From: Deinococcus radiophilus
Lineage (GTDB): Bacteria > Deinococcota > Deinococci > Deinococcales > Deinococcaceae
Length of the DNA: 64,000 nucleotides
Assembly: GCF_020889625.1 (NCBI RefSeq)
Contig: NZ_CP086380.1
Span: forward strand, 1,744,001-1,808,000
Direction: 5' to 3'
Part shown: positions 43,942 to 56,973 of the stretch, piece by piece
Position numbering within the stretch: the stretch's first letter is position 1
Layout: each line of letters opens with the position of its first letter
The notes under the pieces: generated by a model
Databases searched by the model: none
Told to the model about the DNA's origin: nothing
What the model saw: the letters and a program-made list of their open reading frames with translations, nothing else
Position numbers and translations under genes: made by a program

Positions 43942-44775
43942 ATGGCCAGATACTTGTTGATCTCTCAATTTGCACAGCTGACAGGTTTGCCGCCCAAGAC
44001 CCTGCGCTACTACGACGACATCGGCTTGCTGTGTCCTCAGGGGACCGACCAGGCCAGTGGCTACCGCCAGTACAGCGTCTCACAGGTCAGTCTGGCCATA
44101 CATATTCGGCACTGGCGGCAAATGGGTCTTCCTGTCAGCGAAATACAGCGGCTGATTCAGACCCCCGAACATACCGCAGCAATCCTAGGCCAGCATAAGG
44201 CGCGGCTACAGACGGAAATCGCGGAGCGGGAAGCCGCTCTATCCAGCCTCCACACCTTTCTGAAGGAGAAAACCATGGAATACCGCCTAGAACAGTTGCC
44301 CACCCAGCAAGTCTTGGTCATTCGCGAAACGCTGCAACCTCCGCACTATGAGGTCATCCCACAGGCTTTACAGGAACTGATGGCCTACAAGCACGCCCAG
44401 AACTATTCGGTCAGCGCTCCCAGCTTTTTCGTACATCATGCCGGGGGCGAGGGCGAAACCAGTGTGGTCGAGGTCTTCCTGCCTGTCACGGGCACGGTCC
44501 AACCCTCAGGCCGAATCCAGGTGCAAACCTTTGAGGGAGGACCTGCATTCATCGGGCGGTTTGTCGGGCCTTACGAGAAGACAGGCGCTGCTTACTCGGT
44601 TGTCGCAGAAGAAGCGCTGCGCCGGGGCCTCAAGCTGACAGGCAGTACCGCTGAGATTTACGTCAAGAGCGTGCCACATACTCCCGATCCCAACGCCTAC
44701 GAAACGGACATCGCCTTTTTTCTGGAACCCGACTGTCTGGACAAGGACACGCCGCTGGCATCACAACATGAATAG
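43942..44775 (+). CDS. MerR-family regulator with GyrI-like effector domain
   Basis: A 277-residue regulator of the BmrR type. N-terminal winged [23 protein letters not shown] and [20 protein letters not shown] (MerR signature R-Y-Y-D-x-x-G-L-L). A dimer helix follows ([20 protein letters not shown]), then a GyrI/AraC-E-like ligand domain (about 110-277) with [16 protein letters not shown] and [20 protein letters not shown]. Such proteins bind hydrophobic drugs or cations and activate efflux genes from a stretched promoter. No efflux gene is adjacent, so the target is unknown. Confidence 0.9.
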   Translation: MARYLLISQFAQLTGLPPKTLRYYDDIGLLCPQGTDQASGYRQYSVSQVSLAIHIRHWRQMGLPVSEIQRLIQTPEHTAAILGQHKARLQTEIAEREAALSSLHTFLKEKTMEYRLEQLPTQQVLVIRETLQPPHYEVIPQALQELMAYKHAQNYSVSAPSFFVHHAGGEGETSVVEVFLPVTGTVQPSGRIQVQTFEGGPAFIGRFVGPYEKTGAAYSVVAEEALRRGLKLTGSTAEIYVKSVPHTPDPNAYETDIAFFLEPDCLDKDTPLASQHE

Positions 44776-44789
44776 CCGCCTCGCCTAGG

Positions 44790-45068
44790 TCAGCTCTGGC
44801 TGGTGTCCTCACGGCCCTGGGCTTGCTCCAGCGCCTGATTCACCTCAACCGACTCCTGGCCCTCAGTCATCCCGGCCACTTCGGCGCTGCTGAGGCCTTC
44901 GCCCTGATGTGGCACCTTCACCACCTCGCCTGCTGGCATCTGATCCGGGCGGGGGGCAGGTCCCTGATCGGCAGGCTGATCCGGCGGGGTCTGCTCGTGC
45001 GGCAGTTCGTTGCCAGCGGGGCTGATTTCCGGGACCACAGAGGAGCGCGGGCTGTCATTGCGGGTCAT
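44790..45068 (-). CDS. Low-complexity acidic small protein
   Basis: A 92-residue protein rich in Pro, Glu, Gln and Ser (PPDQPADQGPAPRPDQMPAG, SAEVAGMTEGQESVEVNQAL) with no hydrophobic core. It is probably disordered. No family is recognised; Deinococcus genomes carry similar small stress-type hydrophilic proteins, but a stress role here is speculation. It is convergent with the MerR-type gene. Confidence 0.5.
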   Translation of the reverse strand: MTRNDSPRSSVVPEISPAGNELPHEQTPPDQPADQGPAPRPDQMPAGEVVKVPHQGEGLSSAEVAGMTEGQESVEVNQALEQAQGREDTSQS

Positions 45069-45193
45069 AGGGGCAGTTTAAAAAGGGCACGTCAGCTGGG
45101 CGTGAGGGACAGGCCAAACCTTCACAATGTTTTTTGCTGATCCTGGCGCCCTCACATCACCCGCCGCTGACCCGGCTGTGATGCAGTGAGGCC

Positions 45194-46156
45194 ATGCGCC
45201 CCCTCGTTGCCAGTCTGATCGCCGCCCTGCTGCTCAGTGCTGCACACGCTGGCCCCGCCGACACGCTGGATCTGGCGATCTTGAGTGACTTCAACGGGCC
45301 ATACGGGTCCACCACCTACCCCGCCGAGCTGAGCGGGGCCATGCGCCAGATCCTCCGCTGGCAGCCCGACGCGGTGCTGTCGGCAGGCGACCTGATCGCG
45401 GGCCAAAAAGCCAGCCTGAGTAACGCACAAGTCCAGGCCATGTGGGCCGCCTTTGACCGAGACGTGCAGGGTCCTCTGAGAAACGCCGGGATTCCCTTTG
45501 CCTTTACGCTGGGCAACCACGACGCGGCCCACACCCGTGACCGACGGGAAGCGGAGCGCTACTGGCAGGCGCACCGCCCCGCGCTGAACCATGCCGACAC
45601 CCGCCGCTTTCCTTTTGAATACAGCTTTACCCTGGCCGCTCCCAGTGGTAAAACTCTCTTTGTCGCAGTCATAGATGCGCCGCAGGCCGACCTGAGTGAC
45701 CAGACGCTGACCTGGCTGCGCGGGCAGCTGACTTCTGCGGCAGCTCAACAGGCAGGAGCACGGCTGGTGCTGGGGCATCTGCCACTGGCAGGCATCAGCG
45801 AGGGTAAGAATCGGCCCGGTGAGGTGCTGAATCTGGCCGACGCGCAGGCGCTGGCCCGCATCATGCAACAGACGGAGACGCTGGCTTATGTCAGCGGCCA
45901 CCATGCCGCTGCATTTCCAGGACGCTGGCACGGGGTGAACACCCTGGCCACTGGCGGTATCGGCGGGCGGGACTACCTGGGCCACCCTGGCAGCGACCGC
46001 AGCACGGTGACACGGTTGACCGTGGACCTGGCGAGCAGCACCGCCACGTTTGCCATAGTGGACACCAGCACTGGAAAGCAACTGAACCCGAGCGACTTTC
46101 CCGCCCGGCTGGACGGACTGAATGGACCGCTGATCCGGATAGACCGATTGGAGTGA
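45194..46156 (+). CDS. Secreted calcineurin-like metallophosphoesterase
   Basis: A 320-residue protein with a signal peptide (LVASLIAALLLSAAHAGPA). The phosphoesterase blocks are LAILSDFNGPYG (D-x-N replacing D-x-H), AVLSAGDLIAGQ (G-D), FAFTLGNHDAAH (G-N-H-D), VLGHLPLAG (G-H) and YVSGHHAAAFPG (G-H-x-H with an Ala). The first metal site therefore has a changed ligand. It probably acts on a phosphoester outside the cytoplasmic membrane; substrate unknown. It faces the repressor gene of the sulfur cluster. Confidence 0.88.
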   Translation: MRPLVASLIAALLLSAAHAGPADTLDLAILSDFNGPYGSTTYPAELSGAMRQILRWQPDAVLSAGDLIAGQKASLSNAQVQAMWAAFDRDVQGPLRNAGIPFAFTLGNHDAAHTRDRREAERYWQAHRPALNHADTRRFPFEYSFTLAAPSGKTLFVAVIDAPQADLSDQTLTWLRGQLTSAAAQQAGARLVLGHLPLAGISEGKNRPGEVLNLADAQALARIMQQTETLAYVSGHHAAAFPGRWHGVNTLATGGIGGRDYLGHPGSDRSTVTRLTVDLASSTATFAIVDTSTGKQLNPSDFPARLDGLNGPLIRIDRLE

Positions 46157-46175
46157 CGCGGGCAATAACCCGCCC

Positions 46176-46484
46176 TTAGCGCAGGAGTTTGACTGCCCGC
46201 ACCACGTCTGCCGGAGTGACGGCCTCGCCGGGGCGGGCGCGGCAGCCGCTGGCGTACTGTTCCAGCACCACATCCCCGGCGGCGTCCAGCGCACTGCGGA
46301 CCCCCGACAGCTGGGTCAGGATGTCGTGGCAATCACGGCCTTCTTCAATCATGCGCTGCAACCCACGCACCTGTCCTTCAATCCGTCTCAGGCGCTTGAG
46401 CACCTTCTGGTCAGTCTCTGTCAGGGGTGGATAGGTGGGTTCGGCGGCCACCTCGGTGGGTCGGTTGGTCTTTGACTTGGTCAT
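46176..46484 (-). CDS. CsoR/CstR-type transcriptional repressor
   Basis: A 102-residue all-helical repressor (LKRLRRIEGQVRGLQRMIEE, then RDCHDILTQLSGVRSALDAA and EQYASGC). The two Cys expected in the family are present, but the His four residues before the second Cys, a copper ligand in CsoR, is Tyr. That favours the persulfide-sensing CstR group, which forms a Cys-Cys link on reaction with sulfane sulfur. Neighbouring persulfide dioxygenase, rhodanese and sulfur-transport genes agree. ATG 46484 has GGGGAGGGGG upstream. It is 16 bases downstream of the rhodanese gene. It probably binds the C-run/G-run operators at 47037-47079. Confidence 0.85.
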   Translation of the reverse strand: MTKSKTNRPTEVAAEPTYPPLTETDQKVLKRLRRIEGQVRGLQRMIEEGRDCHDILTQLSGVRSALDAAGDVVLEQYASGCRARPGEAVTPADVVRAVKLLR

Positions 46485-46500
46485 CAGTATACCCCCTCCC

Positions 46501-46950
46501 CTACTGGACCACCGGCAAACCGGCAGCCTCCCAGGCCAGCATACCGCCGTCCACATTGGTCACGCTGCGGCCCGCCTGGGTCAGCAATTCACTGGCCTGC
46601 GCACTACGGCTGCCGCTGCGGCACACCACGTATAGCTCGCCGTCCTTGGGCAGCTCGGCCATGCGGCCTTCCAGCTCGCCCAGCGGCAGCAGCTGCGCGC
46701 CCTCGATGTGTCCGGCAGCAAATTCTTCGGGCGTGCGGACATCAATGATGTGAATATCTTGGCCCAGGCGCTCGTGCAGGGCCTGAACCGTCACCGTCTG
46801 ATAGCCCGCGGCAGCGGGGGCCTATGCCGTGGGCGCTGCGCTAGAAGGCGAGGTGGAGGTGGGGGGGGCAGTGTCCGCGCCGTCTGCTGGGGCGCAGGCG
46901 ACCAGAGAAAACGCCAAGAGAGGCAGGGCAAAACGGGCAAAGGTGGTCAT
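46501..46950 (-). pseudogene. Lipoprotein rhodanese with in-frame amber codon
   Basis: From ATG 46950 the frame encodes a lipoprotein signal (RFALPLLAFSLVAC, lipobox L-V-A-C) and an Ala/Pro/Ser/Thr linker, then meets TAG at 46822-46824 (codon 43). The same frame continues without a break into a single rhodanese domain: LHERLGQDIHIIDVRTPEEF, HIEGAQLLPLGELE and the active Cys in YVVCRSGSRSAQ, then VDGGMLAWEAAGLPV. The rhodanese half alone could start at GTG 46794 but has no ribosome-binding site there. The intact protein (about 149 residues) would be a membrane-anchored sulfurtransferase outside the membrane, part of the sulfur cluster. Confidence 0.8.
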
Positions 46951-47036
46951 AACAGCAAACTCCTGAAACGGGGCAGCCGGTCAACGCCGGACGATGGGGG
47001 ACCAAAGCGGGGGACATTCTGATTTCAAATACCACT

Positions 47037-47083
47037 TATACCCCCCTGGGGTAGTTGACACTATACCCCCCCAGGGTTAGATT
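47037..47083 (+). promoter_or_regulatory. cstB-like promoter with two CsoR/CstR-type operators
   Basis: Operator 1 TATACCCCCCTGGGGTA (47037-47053); -35 TTGACA (47055-47060); operator 2 TATACCCCCCCAGGGTTA (47062-47079) filling the 17-base spacer; -10 TAGATT (47078-47083). Both match the A/T-C4-6-x-G3-4-T-A form bound by this repressor family. Confidence 0.8.
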
Positions 47084-47130
47084 GGCAACACGAAGCAGGA
47101 CCAATCCTAGAGATCCCAAGGAGGAAAGGC

Positions 47131-48540
47131 ATGTTCTTTAAGCGGTTTTACGACGAAGACCTGGCTCAGGCCAGCTACATGGTGGGTTGCCAGAAGACCG
47201 GCGAGTGCCTGGTGATCGATCCGGTGCGTGACGTCAGCATCTACCAAGATGAGGCCAAGGCCCAAGGCCTACGGCTGACCCACGTCACCGAAACCCACAT
47301 CCACGCCGATTACCTCAGCGGGGGCCGTGAGCTGGCCTTGGCCGAAGACGCCGAGTTTCTGGTATCGGGCGAGGGCGGCGAAGGCTGGGAATACACCTAC
47401 ACCACCCCCAAGATGAAAACGGTGCGTCACGGCGACACCTTTATGGTGGGCAATGTGCGCCTGGAAGTGCGCCATACCCCTGGCCATACCCCTGAGAGCA
47501 TCAGCTTTCTGGTGACTGATACCCCGCGCGGCGACCAGCCCAGCATGTTGTTCACGGGTGACTTCGTGTTCGTGGGCGATATTGGCCGCCCCGACCTGCT
47601 GGACGAAGCGGCGGGCGGTCAGGACACCCGCTTTCAGGGAGCCAAGGACATGTTTCGCAGCCTGAAAGAGCAGTTCCTCTCGCTCCCGGATTACGTGCAG
47701 GTGTGGCCCGCCCACGGTTCAGGCAGTGCCTGTGGCAAGGCCCTGGGCGCAGTGCCAACCACCACGGTGGGCTATGAGCGGGCGCTGAGCTGGTGGGCGG
47801 GGTACGTGGAGAAAGGCGAGGAGCAAGGCTTCATGGACGAGCTGCTGGACGGACAGCCCGACGCTCCGCTGTACTACGGACGCATGAAGACCCAGAACCG
47901 TGACGGTGCGGAGGTCCTGGGCGACGTGGCCCCCCTCCCTGAGCTGAGTGCCGCAGAAGCCAACGCCAGGATGGACACCGGAGTCATGCTGATCGATACC
48001 CGCGCCAAGGAGGCGTATCACGCCCAGGCCCCACAGAACAGCATCAACCTGCCGACCCCGAACAAAACCGAAACCTGGGCCGGATGGCTGCTGCGCCCCG
48101 AAGACCGCGACTACCTGCTGCTGGCCGAGGACGCCGAGGCTGCCGAAACCCTGCGCCGCCGCCTGTGGATGGTGGGGCTGGACAACGTGGTGGGCTATGT
48201 GAACAGCGTGGAAGGCCTGGACACCAAAGCGGTGCCGCCCATCCAGCCGAGTGACGTCGCGCAGTACCCAGACGCCCTGATTCTGGATGTCCGCAACAAG
48301 ACCGAGTACCAGGGCGGCCACATCCCCGGCGCGACCCAGTTGCACGCTGGCCGGATCGCCTGGAAACAGACTGAGCTGCCCAAAAACCGCAAAATCATCG
48401 TGCACTGCCAGTCGGGTGCGCGCAGCAGCGCCGCCGCTAGCTACCTCGGCTCCGAAGGCTACGACGTCCTAGAGATTGCCGGAGGCTTTGAGAACTGGGC
48501 CAAGGCCAAGCCCGAGCAGGTAGAAAAAGGCCAAGGCTAA
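47131..48540 (+). CDS. CstB-like persulfide dioxygenase-rhodanese fusion
   Basis: A 469-residue three-part protein. Residues about 1-250 are an ETHE1-type metallo-beta-lactamase domain: [11 protein letters not shown] (H-x-H-x-D), [30 protein letters not shown] and [13 protein letters not shown]. Residues about 275-370 are a rhodanese domain without active Cys, and about 375-465 an active one ([33 protein letters not shown]). This is the layout of CstB, which oxidises low-molecular-weight persulfides to thiosulfate. ATG 47131 has AAGGAGGAAAG upstream. It heads the rightward sulfur operon under the double operator. Confidence 0.92.
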   Translation: MFFKRFYDEDLAQASYMVGCQKTGECLVIDPVRDVSIYQDEAKAQGLRLTHVTETHIHADYLSGGRELALAEDAEFLVSGEGGEGWEYTYTTPKMKTVRHGDTFMVGNVRLEVRHTPGHTPESISFLVTDTPRGDQPSMLFTGDFVFVGDIGRPDLLDEAAGGQDTRFQGAKDMFRSLKEQFLSLPDYVQVWPAHGSGSACGKALGAVPTTTVGYERALSWWAGYVEKGEEQGFMDELLDGQPDAPLYYGRMKTQNRDGAEVLGDVAPLPELSAAEANARMDTGVMLIDTRAKEAYHAQAPQNSINLPTPNKTETWAGWLLRPEDRDYLLLAEDAEAAETLRRRLWMVGLDNVVGYVNSVEGLDTKAVPPIQPSDVAQYPDALILDVRNKTEYQGGHIPGATQLHAGRIAWKQTELPKNRKIIVHCQSGARSSAAASYLGSEGYDVLEIAGGFENWAKAKPEQVEKGQG

Positions 48541-48656
48541 GAACGCCCGGAGCCACAGTTGAGCGTGGCCCACCTTACAGCGGCGGACCAGGACTTCCTG
48601 ACCGCCGCTGCGGGCTGGCTTGTGCCTCTCCAAGACGTCATGAAAGAGAGTTTGAG

Positions 48657-49421
48657 ATGACCATTTTTGCCTGGATCGGCGCTCTGCTGATCGGCCTGAG
48701 CCTGGGCCTGCTGGGATCGGGCGGCTCCATCCTGACCGTGCCAGTGCTGATCTACCTGGCCGGGGTAGGCGAGAAACTGGCGATTGCCCAGAGCCTCGCC
48801 ATCGTGGGCGGAATCAGTCTGTTCGGGGCGATTCCTTATATCCTCCGCCGTCAGGTGGACTGGCGCAGCGTGGTACTGTTCGGCATTCCGGGCGTGCTGG
48901 GAACCTACGCGGGCGCGGCACTGAGCGCCTATCTGCCTGGGGCCATGCAGCTGCTGCTGTTTGCCGCCGTGATGATGCTGGCCGCCGTCATGATGTTCCG
49001 TCCCAAGCCCGAGGCCGACACCAGCGCCGAGAACCACCACCGCTCACCGCTCAAGATCGGAGCGGAGGGCCTAGGCGTGGGTATCCTGACCGGGCTGGTC
49101 GGCGTGGGCGGCGGCTTTTTGATTATTCCCGCGCTGGTGCTGCTGGGCGGCCTGCCCATGAGCCTGGCGGTCGGCACCAGCCTGCTGATCATCGCCGCCA
49201 AAAGCTTTGCTGGGTTCTACAAGTACGCACACCTGCTGGGCGTGGAAAACATGGATTGGACCCTGATCGCCGTCTTTACGGCCATCGGTGTGGCAGGCAG
49301 CTTCCTGGGCAGCCAACTGGGCAAAAAAGTCTCGAACGAAGCGCTGCGAAAAGGCTTTGCGATGTTTCTGGTTGTCATGGGCCTGTATGTGCTGGCCACC
49401 AATATTCCCAAAGTGCTGTGA
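48657..49421 (+). CDS. TauE/SafE-family sulfite exporter-like permease
   Basis: A 254-residue membrane protein with about eight segments in two repeats; each starts with the Gly-rich block typical of the family: [20 protein letters not shown] (about 20) and [20 protein letters not shown] (about 147). The loop between the halves is polar ([16 protein letters not shown]). In CstR regulons such proteins export sulfite or related anions formed from persulfide oxidation. GAAAGAGAG precedes the ATG. It follows the cstB-like gene by 116 bases. Confidence 0.9.
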   Translation: MTIFAWIGALLIGLSLGLLGSGGSILTVPVLIYLAGVGEKLAIAQSLAIVGGISLFGAIPYILRRQVDWRSVVLFGIPGVLGTYAGAALSAYLPGAMQLLLFAAVMMLAAVMMFRPKPEADTSAENHHRSPLKIGAEGLGVGILTGLVGVGGGFLIIPALVLLGGLPMSLAVGTSLLIIAAKSFAGFYKYAHLLGVENMDWTLIAVFTAIGVAGSFLGSQLGKKVSNEALRKGFAMFLVVMGLYVLATNIPKVL

Positions 49422-49600
49422 GCGCTGCCTAGAGGTCATTCCGGAACATGGGACAGGGCCTGATTGCGTCCGTGTCTATTCGCCCGGCTCGCATACAACC
49501 CGCAGAGATCCGACCATCTCCGTGATTTTCCGAGGCAGCCGCTAGACGCGCCACCGTTAGAGTCCTGTTTAGAGTCTTATTCACTGTAAAGGAGTGAAGC

Positions 49601-50161
49601 ATGGAAATTTTGACCTCTCCCTGGCCCTGGTGGGTCGGCGGCCCCCTGATTGGCCTGACCGTGCCGCTGCTGTTCTGGCTGGGCAACAAGTCCTTCGGTA
49701 TTTCGTCCAACCTGCGCCACGGCTGCGCCATCGTGCTGCCCGAAAGCGCCAAGCCCAGCTTTTTCCGCTATGACTGGCACAAGGAAAAGTGGAACTTGAT
49801 GTTCGCGCTGGGCCTGGTGCTGGGCGGGTTCCTGGCAGGGTTTGTGTTCGCCAATCCGGAGCCGACTCGCCTCAGCGAAGGCGGCCTGCGGGCCGTGAGT
49901 GGCCTGGGTGTGAAGCTGAACCCCGGCCTGGTGCCGTACGAACTGACCAACCTGGCCAGCCCCGGCGTATGGCTGATTCTGGTGCTGAGCGGCCTGTTGG
50001 TGGGCTTTGGCACACGCTACGGCGGCGGCTGCACATCAGGCCACGCCATCACCGGCCTCAGCACCCTGCAACTGCCGTCCTTGATCGCCACCGTGTCGTT
50101 TTTCGCGGGCGGTATCCTCAGCGCCAACTTCCTGCTGCCGCTGCTGATGAGGCTCGTATGA
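49601..50161 (+). CDS. YeeE/YedE-type sulfur-transport half-protein 1
   Basis: A 186-residue membrane protein with five or so segments. Key block is [20 protein letters not shown] (about 137-156), the Cys-containing pore loop of YeeE/YedE thiosulfate and selenium-type transporters. AAGGAG lies before ATG 49601. Its stop overlaps the start of half 2 (ATGA, 50158-50161), so both halves are made together and probably assemble into one transporter. Confidence 0.92.
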   Translation: MEILTSPWPWWVGGPLIGLTVPLLFWLGNKSFGISSNLRHGCAIVLPESAKPSFFRYDWHKEKWNLMFALGLVLGGFLAGFVFANPEPTRLSEGGLRAVSGLGVKLNPGLVPYELTNLASPGVWLILVLSGLLVGFGTRYGGGCTSGHAITGLSTLQLPSLIATVSFFAGGILSANFLLPLLMRLV

Positions 50162-50631
50162 CTGCTGCACAGCGCCGCGCCGCTGCCCGCCCAGCAGATG
50201 ATTCGGCCCCCCGTCAGGCCACAGGCCTCCTAACCTACCTGCTGGTCGGAGTGTACTTCGGGACGGTACTGGTCAAGTCCGAGGCCGCCAGTTGGTACCG
50301 CATCCAGGAGATGTTCCGCTTTCAGGACTTTCATATGTTCGGGCTGATCGGCTCGGCGGTGGTGACTGGAATGATCAGCATGTTCTTGCTGCGCCGCTTC
50401 GGGCAGACCCGTGACGGCGCAGCCATCCAGGTCAGTCCCAAGGAAACGGGCTGGAAACGCTATGTGTTCGGCGGACTGGCCTTCGGAGTGGGCTGGGGCC
50501 TGGCGGGCGTCTGCCCTGGCCCAATCTTTGTGCTGCTGGGCGCAGGCGTGTGGCCCATGCTGATCGTGCTGGCCTCCGCGCTGTTGGGAACCTATGCCTA
50601 TGGGGTATGGCGCGGCCGCCTGCCCCACTGA
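50158..50631 (+). CDS. YeeE/YedE-type sulfur-transport half-protein 2
   Basis: A 157-residue partner of the preceding gene. After a short polar N-terminus come [38 protein letters not shown] and the second pore block [20 protein letters not shown] (about 116-135) with its Cys. Together with half 1 it likely imports thiosulfate or releases sulfur compounds, completing the sulfur cluster. Confidence 0.92.
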   Translation: MTAAQRRAAARPADDSAPRQATGLLTYLLVGVYFGTVLVKSEAASWYRIQEMFRFQDFHMFGLIGSAVVTGMISMFLLRRFGQTRDGAAIQVSPKETGWKRYVFGGLAFGVGWGLAGVCPGPIFVLLGAGVWPMLIVLASALLGTYAYGVWRGRLPH

Positions 50632-50750
50632 ACCGTTCTGTATCAGGCAACCCAATAGCAGGTATTCGTATCTATTGAGAAGCAGCCCTGGCGTCCAGCT
50701 CGGCTGATCCGCTGACCTGAAACGGCCTTATGGCTACCTACAATGTTGGC

Positions 50751-52352
50751 ATGGACTTTGCAACTCTGCGGGCCGACCTGATCGGTTCGGACGTCCTGGT
50801 CACGACTCCTCTCGGCCAGCGACGCGTGACCTACGCCGACTACGTGGCCTCAGGCAAGCCCCTGCGCAGCGTAGAAGACCGGATTCGTGATCTGGCCCTG
50901 CCCCTGTACGCCAATACCCACACCGAAGACAGCGTGACCGGCGCGGCCAGCACCCATCTGGCCCACCAGGCCCACGACTATGTCAAGGGGCAACTGGGGG
51001 CCGACGACCACTGCAAGCTGATCTTCTGCGGGTCCGGCAGCACGGCGGCCATCAAGCGCCTTCAGGAGATTCTGGGCCTGAGTGTCTGCAGCACCCAGCG
51101 CGACCGCACCGTCCAGGCCCTGCCGCCTGAGCAGCGCCCGGTGGTCTTCGTGGGGCTCTACGAGCATCACTCCAACGAGGTCAGCTGGCGCGAAACCTTG
51201 GCCGAAGTCGTGGAAGTTCCCCTGTGCGCAGAAGGCGGCATCTGCCTGAGTACCCTGGAACGCGAACTGACCCGGCCCGAATACGCCGGGCGGCCCCGCT
51301 ACGGGGCGTTCAGCGCGGCCAGCAACGTGACCGGGCGACTCAGCGATACCCGCGCCCTGGCCCGCTTGCTGCATCAGCACGGGGCCTACGCCTTTTTCGA
51401 CTTTGCGGCCAGTGCCCCCTATGTAGCCATTGACATGAAGCCCGGCGAGCCGGACGGCTACGACGCCGTGTTCCTCAGCCCGCACAAGTTCGTGGGTGGC
51501 CCTGGAACGCCAGGCCTGCTGTGTTTCCGCGCCGAGCTGTACGGTCAGGGACAGGCACCGACCACGGCGGGGGGCGGGACCGTCACTTACGTCAGCCGCC
51601 ACAAGCACGCCTACGTGGATGACATCGAGGCGCGTGAGGACGCGGGCACACCGGCCATTCTGGGCAAAATCCGAACTGCCCTGACCTTCCGCGTCAAGGA
51701 AGAGCTGGGCACCGACCGCCTTTTGGCCCGCGAGCATGAGCTGTATGCCCTGGCCCGTGAGCGTTTTGCCCGCCACCCCCGGCTTTGGTTGCTGGGCAGT
51801 CTGGACGCCCCCCGGCTGGCTTTTCTGTCGTTTATCGTGCAGCTGCCAGGCGGCAAGACCCTGCACCCCCGCCTGACCGTGCGGCTGCTGAACGACTTGT
51901 TCGGCATTCAGGCCCGTGGTGGTTGCGCCTGCGCCGGACCTTACGGCCACGCGCTGCTGGACATCGGTGACGAGCTGAGCGAGCAGTATTTCGGCTGCAT
52001 CAGCGGAGGTCTGGACGGCCTCAAGCCCGGCTGGACCCGCCTGAACCTGGCCCCCTGGATCACCGACGAAGAAGCGACATTCATTCTGGACGCCGTGGAG
52101 TTTGTGGCCGATTACGGGGAGCAGTTTCTGGCGGTCTACGACTTCGACTGGCAGACCGGTGCCTGGACCCACCCCGCCGACCCGCCCGCGCCGGATCTGT
52201 TCGGCATGACGCGCCTGCCCACCGAACAGGGGCCTGTACCCTACGCCGACTATCTGGCGCAGGCGCGGGCGCTGGTCGGCACGTTGCCCGCACCACAGCC
52301 CAAGCCGGCTCCCAGCGAGGCCCGGCCCGAACTGGTGTATTTCGCCTACTGA
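50751..52352 (+). CDS. Class V aminotransferase (cysteine-desulfurase-like PLP enzyme)
   Basis: A 533-residue PLP enzyme. The cofactor Lys is in VFLSPHKFVGGPGTPGLLCF (about 244), preceded by FFDFAASAPYVAIDM with the PLP-ring Asp, and LIFCGSGSTAAIKRLQEIL near residue 92. GCACAGPYGHALL gives a Cys-rich loop late in the enzyme, reminiscent of but different from the desulfurase catalytic loop. A -10 box TACAAT lies six bases before ATG 50751 (leaderless), so the upstream ATG 50730 is less likely. It follows the sulfur-transport genes, so a role in sulfur release is plausible, though its long C-terminus is unlike IscS/SufS. Confidence 0.85.
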   Translation: MDFATLRADLIGSDVLVTTPLGQRRVTYADYVASGKPLRSVEDRIRDLALPLYANTHTEDSVTGAASTHLAHQAHDYVKGQLGADDHCKLIFCGSGSTAAIKRLQEILGLSVCSTQRDRTVQALPPEQRPVVFVGLYEHHSNEVSWRETLAEVVEVPLCAEGGICLSTLERELTRPEYAGRPRYGAFSAASNVTGRLSDTRALARLLHQHGAYAFFDFAASAPYVAIDMKPGEPDGYDAVFLSPHKFVGGPGTPGLLCFRAELYGQGQAPTTAGGGTVTYVSRHKHAYVDDIEAREDAGTPAILGKIRTALTFRVKEELGTDRLLAREHELYALARERFARHPRLWLLGSLDAPRLAFLSFIVQLPGGKTLHPRLTVRLLNDLFGIQARGGCACAGPYGHALLDIGDELSEQYFGCISGGLDGLKPGWTRLNLAPWITDEEATFILDAVEFVADYGEQFLAVYDFDWQTGAWTHPADPPAPDLFGMTRLPTEQGPVPYADYLAQARALVGTLPAPQPKPAPSEARPELVYFAY

Positions 52353-52366
52353 ATAAGGGAGGGCAC

Positions 52367-52615
52367 ATGGACATGAGACCGACCGACTGGGCTGCCCGGC
52401 AACGCGACTTACAGGACGCTTCCAATCATTCTCCGCAGGAGTTTCTCCGGTTGCTGGAGGAATAAGGCCAGTTCGACCCCGCCCTGGGCAGCCTGTGGAT
52501 GGCTCAAGGTGCAGCGCTCGCGCACCAGGCCGGGGAAAATGCCCAGGCCCGGTTCAGCGGCCAGCACCCTTACTTGCAGGTCAATGCCGCCCATCCCGCT
52601 GCCCCAGTGGGCTAA
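52367..52615 (+). pseudogene. Small protein gene with in-frame ochre codon
   Basis: ATG 52367 has GGGAGGG upstream and opens a frame of 32 codons (DMRPTDWAARQRDLQDASNH) ended by TAA 52463-52465. The same frame continues for 49 more codons with similar composition (GQFDPALGSLWMAQGAALAH) to a stop at 52613. The whole would be an 82-residue Gln/Ala-rich soluble protein. No family is recognised. It could instead be a true 32-residue protein. Confidence 0.4.
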
Positions 52616-52624
52616 GCCAGGGGG

Positions 52625-53157
52625 CTAAGGCCGGGCGCTCCCCTCGCCCAGCAGCAGCGCCAACGTGTAGGGCGTATCGCCGGGCGGCTGGCGCCCCAAC
52701 CACGCCACCAGGTCCAGCATCCGGCCCTGCAATTCGCGGGCTGTTTCGGGCGAGAGGTTCAGCGTGGTCCAGGTTCCGACATTCACTGCGGGGCCGCGCT
52801 CCCAGCCGCCTTGGTTGATGTCCAGATGCTCGCCGGCCAGATAGACCGTGATGGTCTGATCGGGGTGGGCGCTCAGCGTACGCCCGGAACTCCTGAGCCA
52901 CTCTTCTAGATACGGCGTGAACATCTGCCGGATCAGCGCGGCCCGCGTCTCGGCGGTGGTCAGTGCAAAAGGAATTTTGAAGCGCTGCGACACGGCCCGG
53001 TACTGCTTGATGGGCCGCCCGCCCCGGCGCGGCTCTTCACGCACCGTCACCAGGCCCAGTTCACGCAGCCGGTTCAGGCGGTAATAAGCCTGCTCCACCG
53101 TCAGGCCCTGCGCCTGAGCAAGTGTGCCCGCGCTGACTTCTGCCCGCAGCTCCGCGC
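52625..53157 (-). pseudogene. Winged-helix regulator, N-terminus lost at a deletion junction
   Basis: The remaining part begins in the middle of a winged-helix domain: SAGTLAQAQGLTVEQAYYRL, NRLRELGLVTVREEPRRGGR, then a 110-residue effector-like domain ending ALLLGEGSARP. Only a GTG at 53098 can serve as start, inside the recognition helix region. Upstream of about 53157 the homology stops and sequence of a membrane protein on the other strand begins. Relatives of the ArsR/PadR-like type control adjacent transporter genes, which fits the neighbouring fragment. Confidence 0.7.
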
Positions 53158-53418
53158 GCCCTCGGCACGGCCCAGGTTCTTGAAGGGACCATCTATGCAG
53201 TCACAGGCATCCTGTTCGGGCTACTGTCCACGGCCCTCACCGTGCTGGTGGTTTCCAGCATCGCCAAGCAACCGTTCGTGGTGGGGCTGGCTGCCCTGCC
53301 TTGGACAGCCCTGGGTGGCCTCCGTCTAGGCAGTCTGGCACTGGCCGTCGGCGCAGTATGGCTTTCGGCCCGCCGCGCACCTGCACCCCTGGACGAGACG
53401 CTACGCCAGCCGGTCTGA
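53158..53418 (+). pseudogene. C-terminal fragment of an FtsX-like ABC permease
   Basis: An open frame of 86 codons without a start reads LEGTIYAVTGILFGLLSTAL, VLVVSSIA, then GLAALPWTALGGLRLGSLAL and ARRAPAPLDETLRQPV, which has two membrane segments and the P-x-x-x-L-R ending typical of FtsX-like permeases. An in-frame TGA at 53134 and the lack of the rest of the protein show that it is a remnant. It abuts the truncated regulator, head to head. Confidence 0.65.
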
Positions 53419-53482
53419 TCCCAGGGGCGGGCTGCCTCAGGCCACCTTCGCTGCGCCCAGGCCCGCGCTACCCTGAGCGCTG

Positions 53483-56951
<3,469 letters not shown>

Positions 56952-56973
56952 ACCCAGAGCCTTCTTAGAGCAG

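Noticed and set aside
46822..46824. Stop-codon reassignment explaining several in-frame stops
   Set aside because: Both TAG and TAA are seen as internal stops, and all normal genes here end with TAA, TAG and TGA; single-gene decay is simpler.
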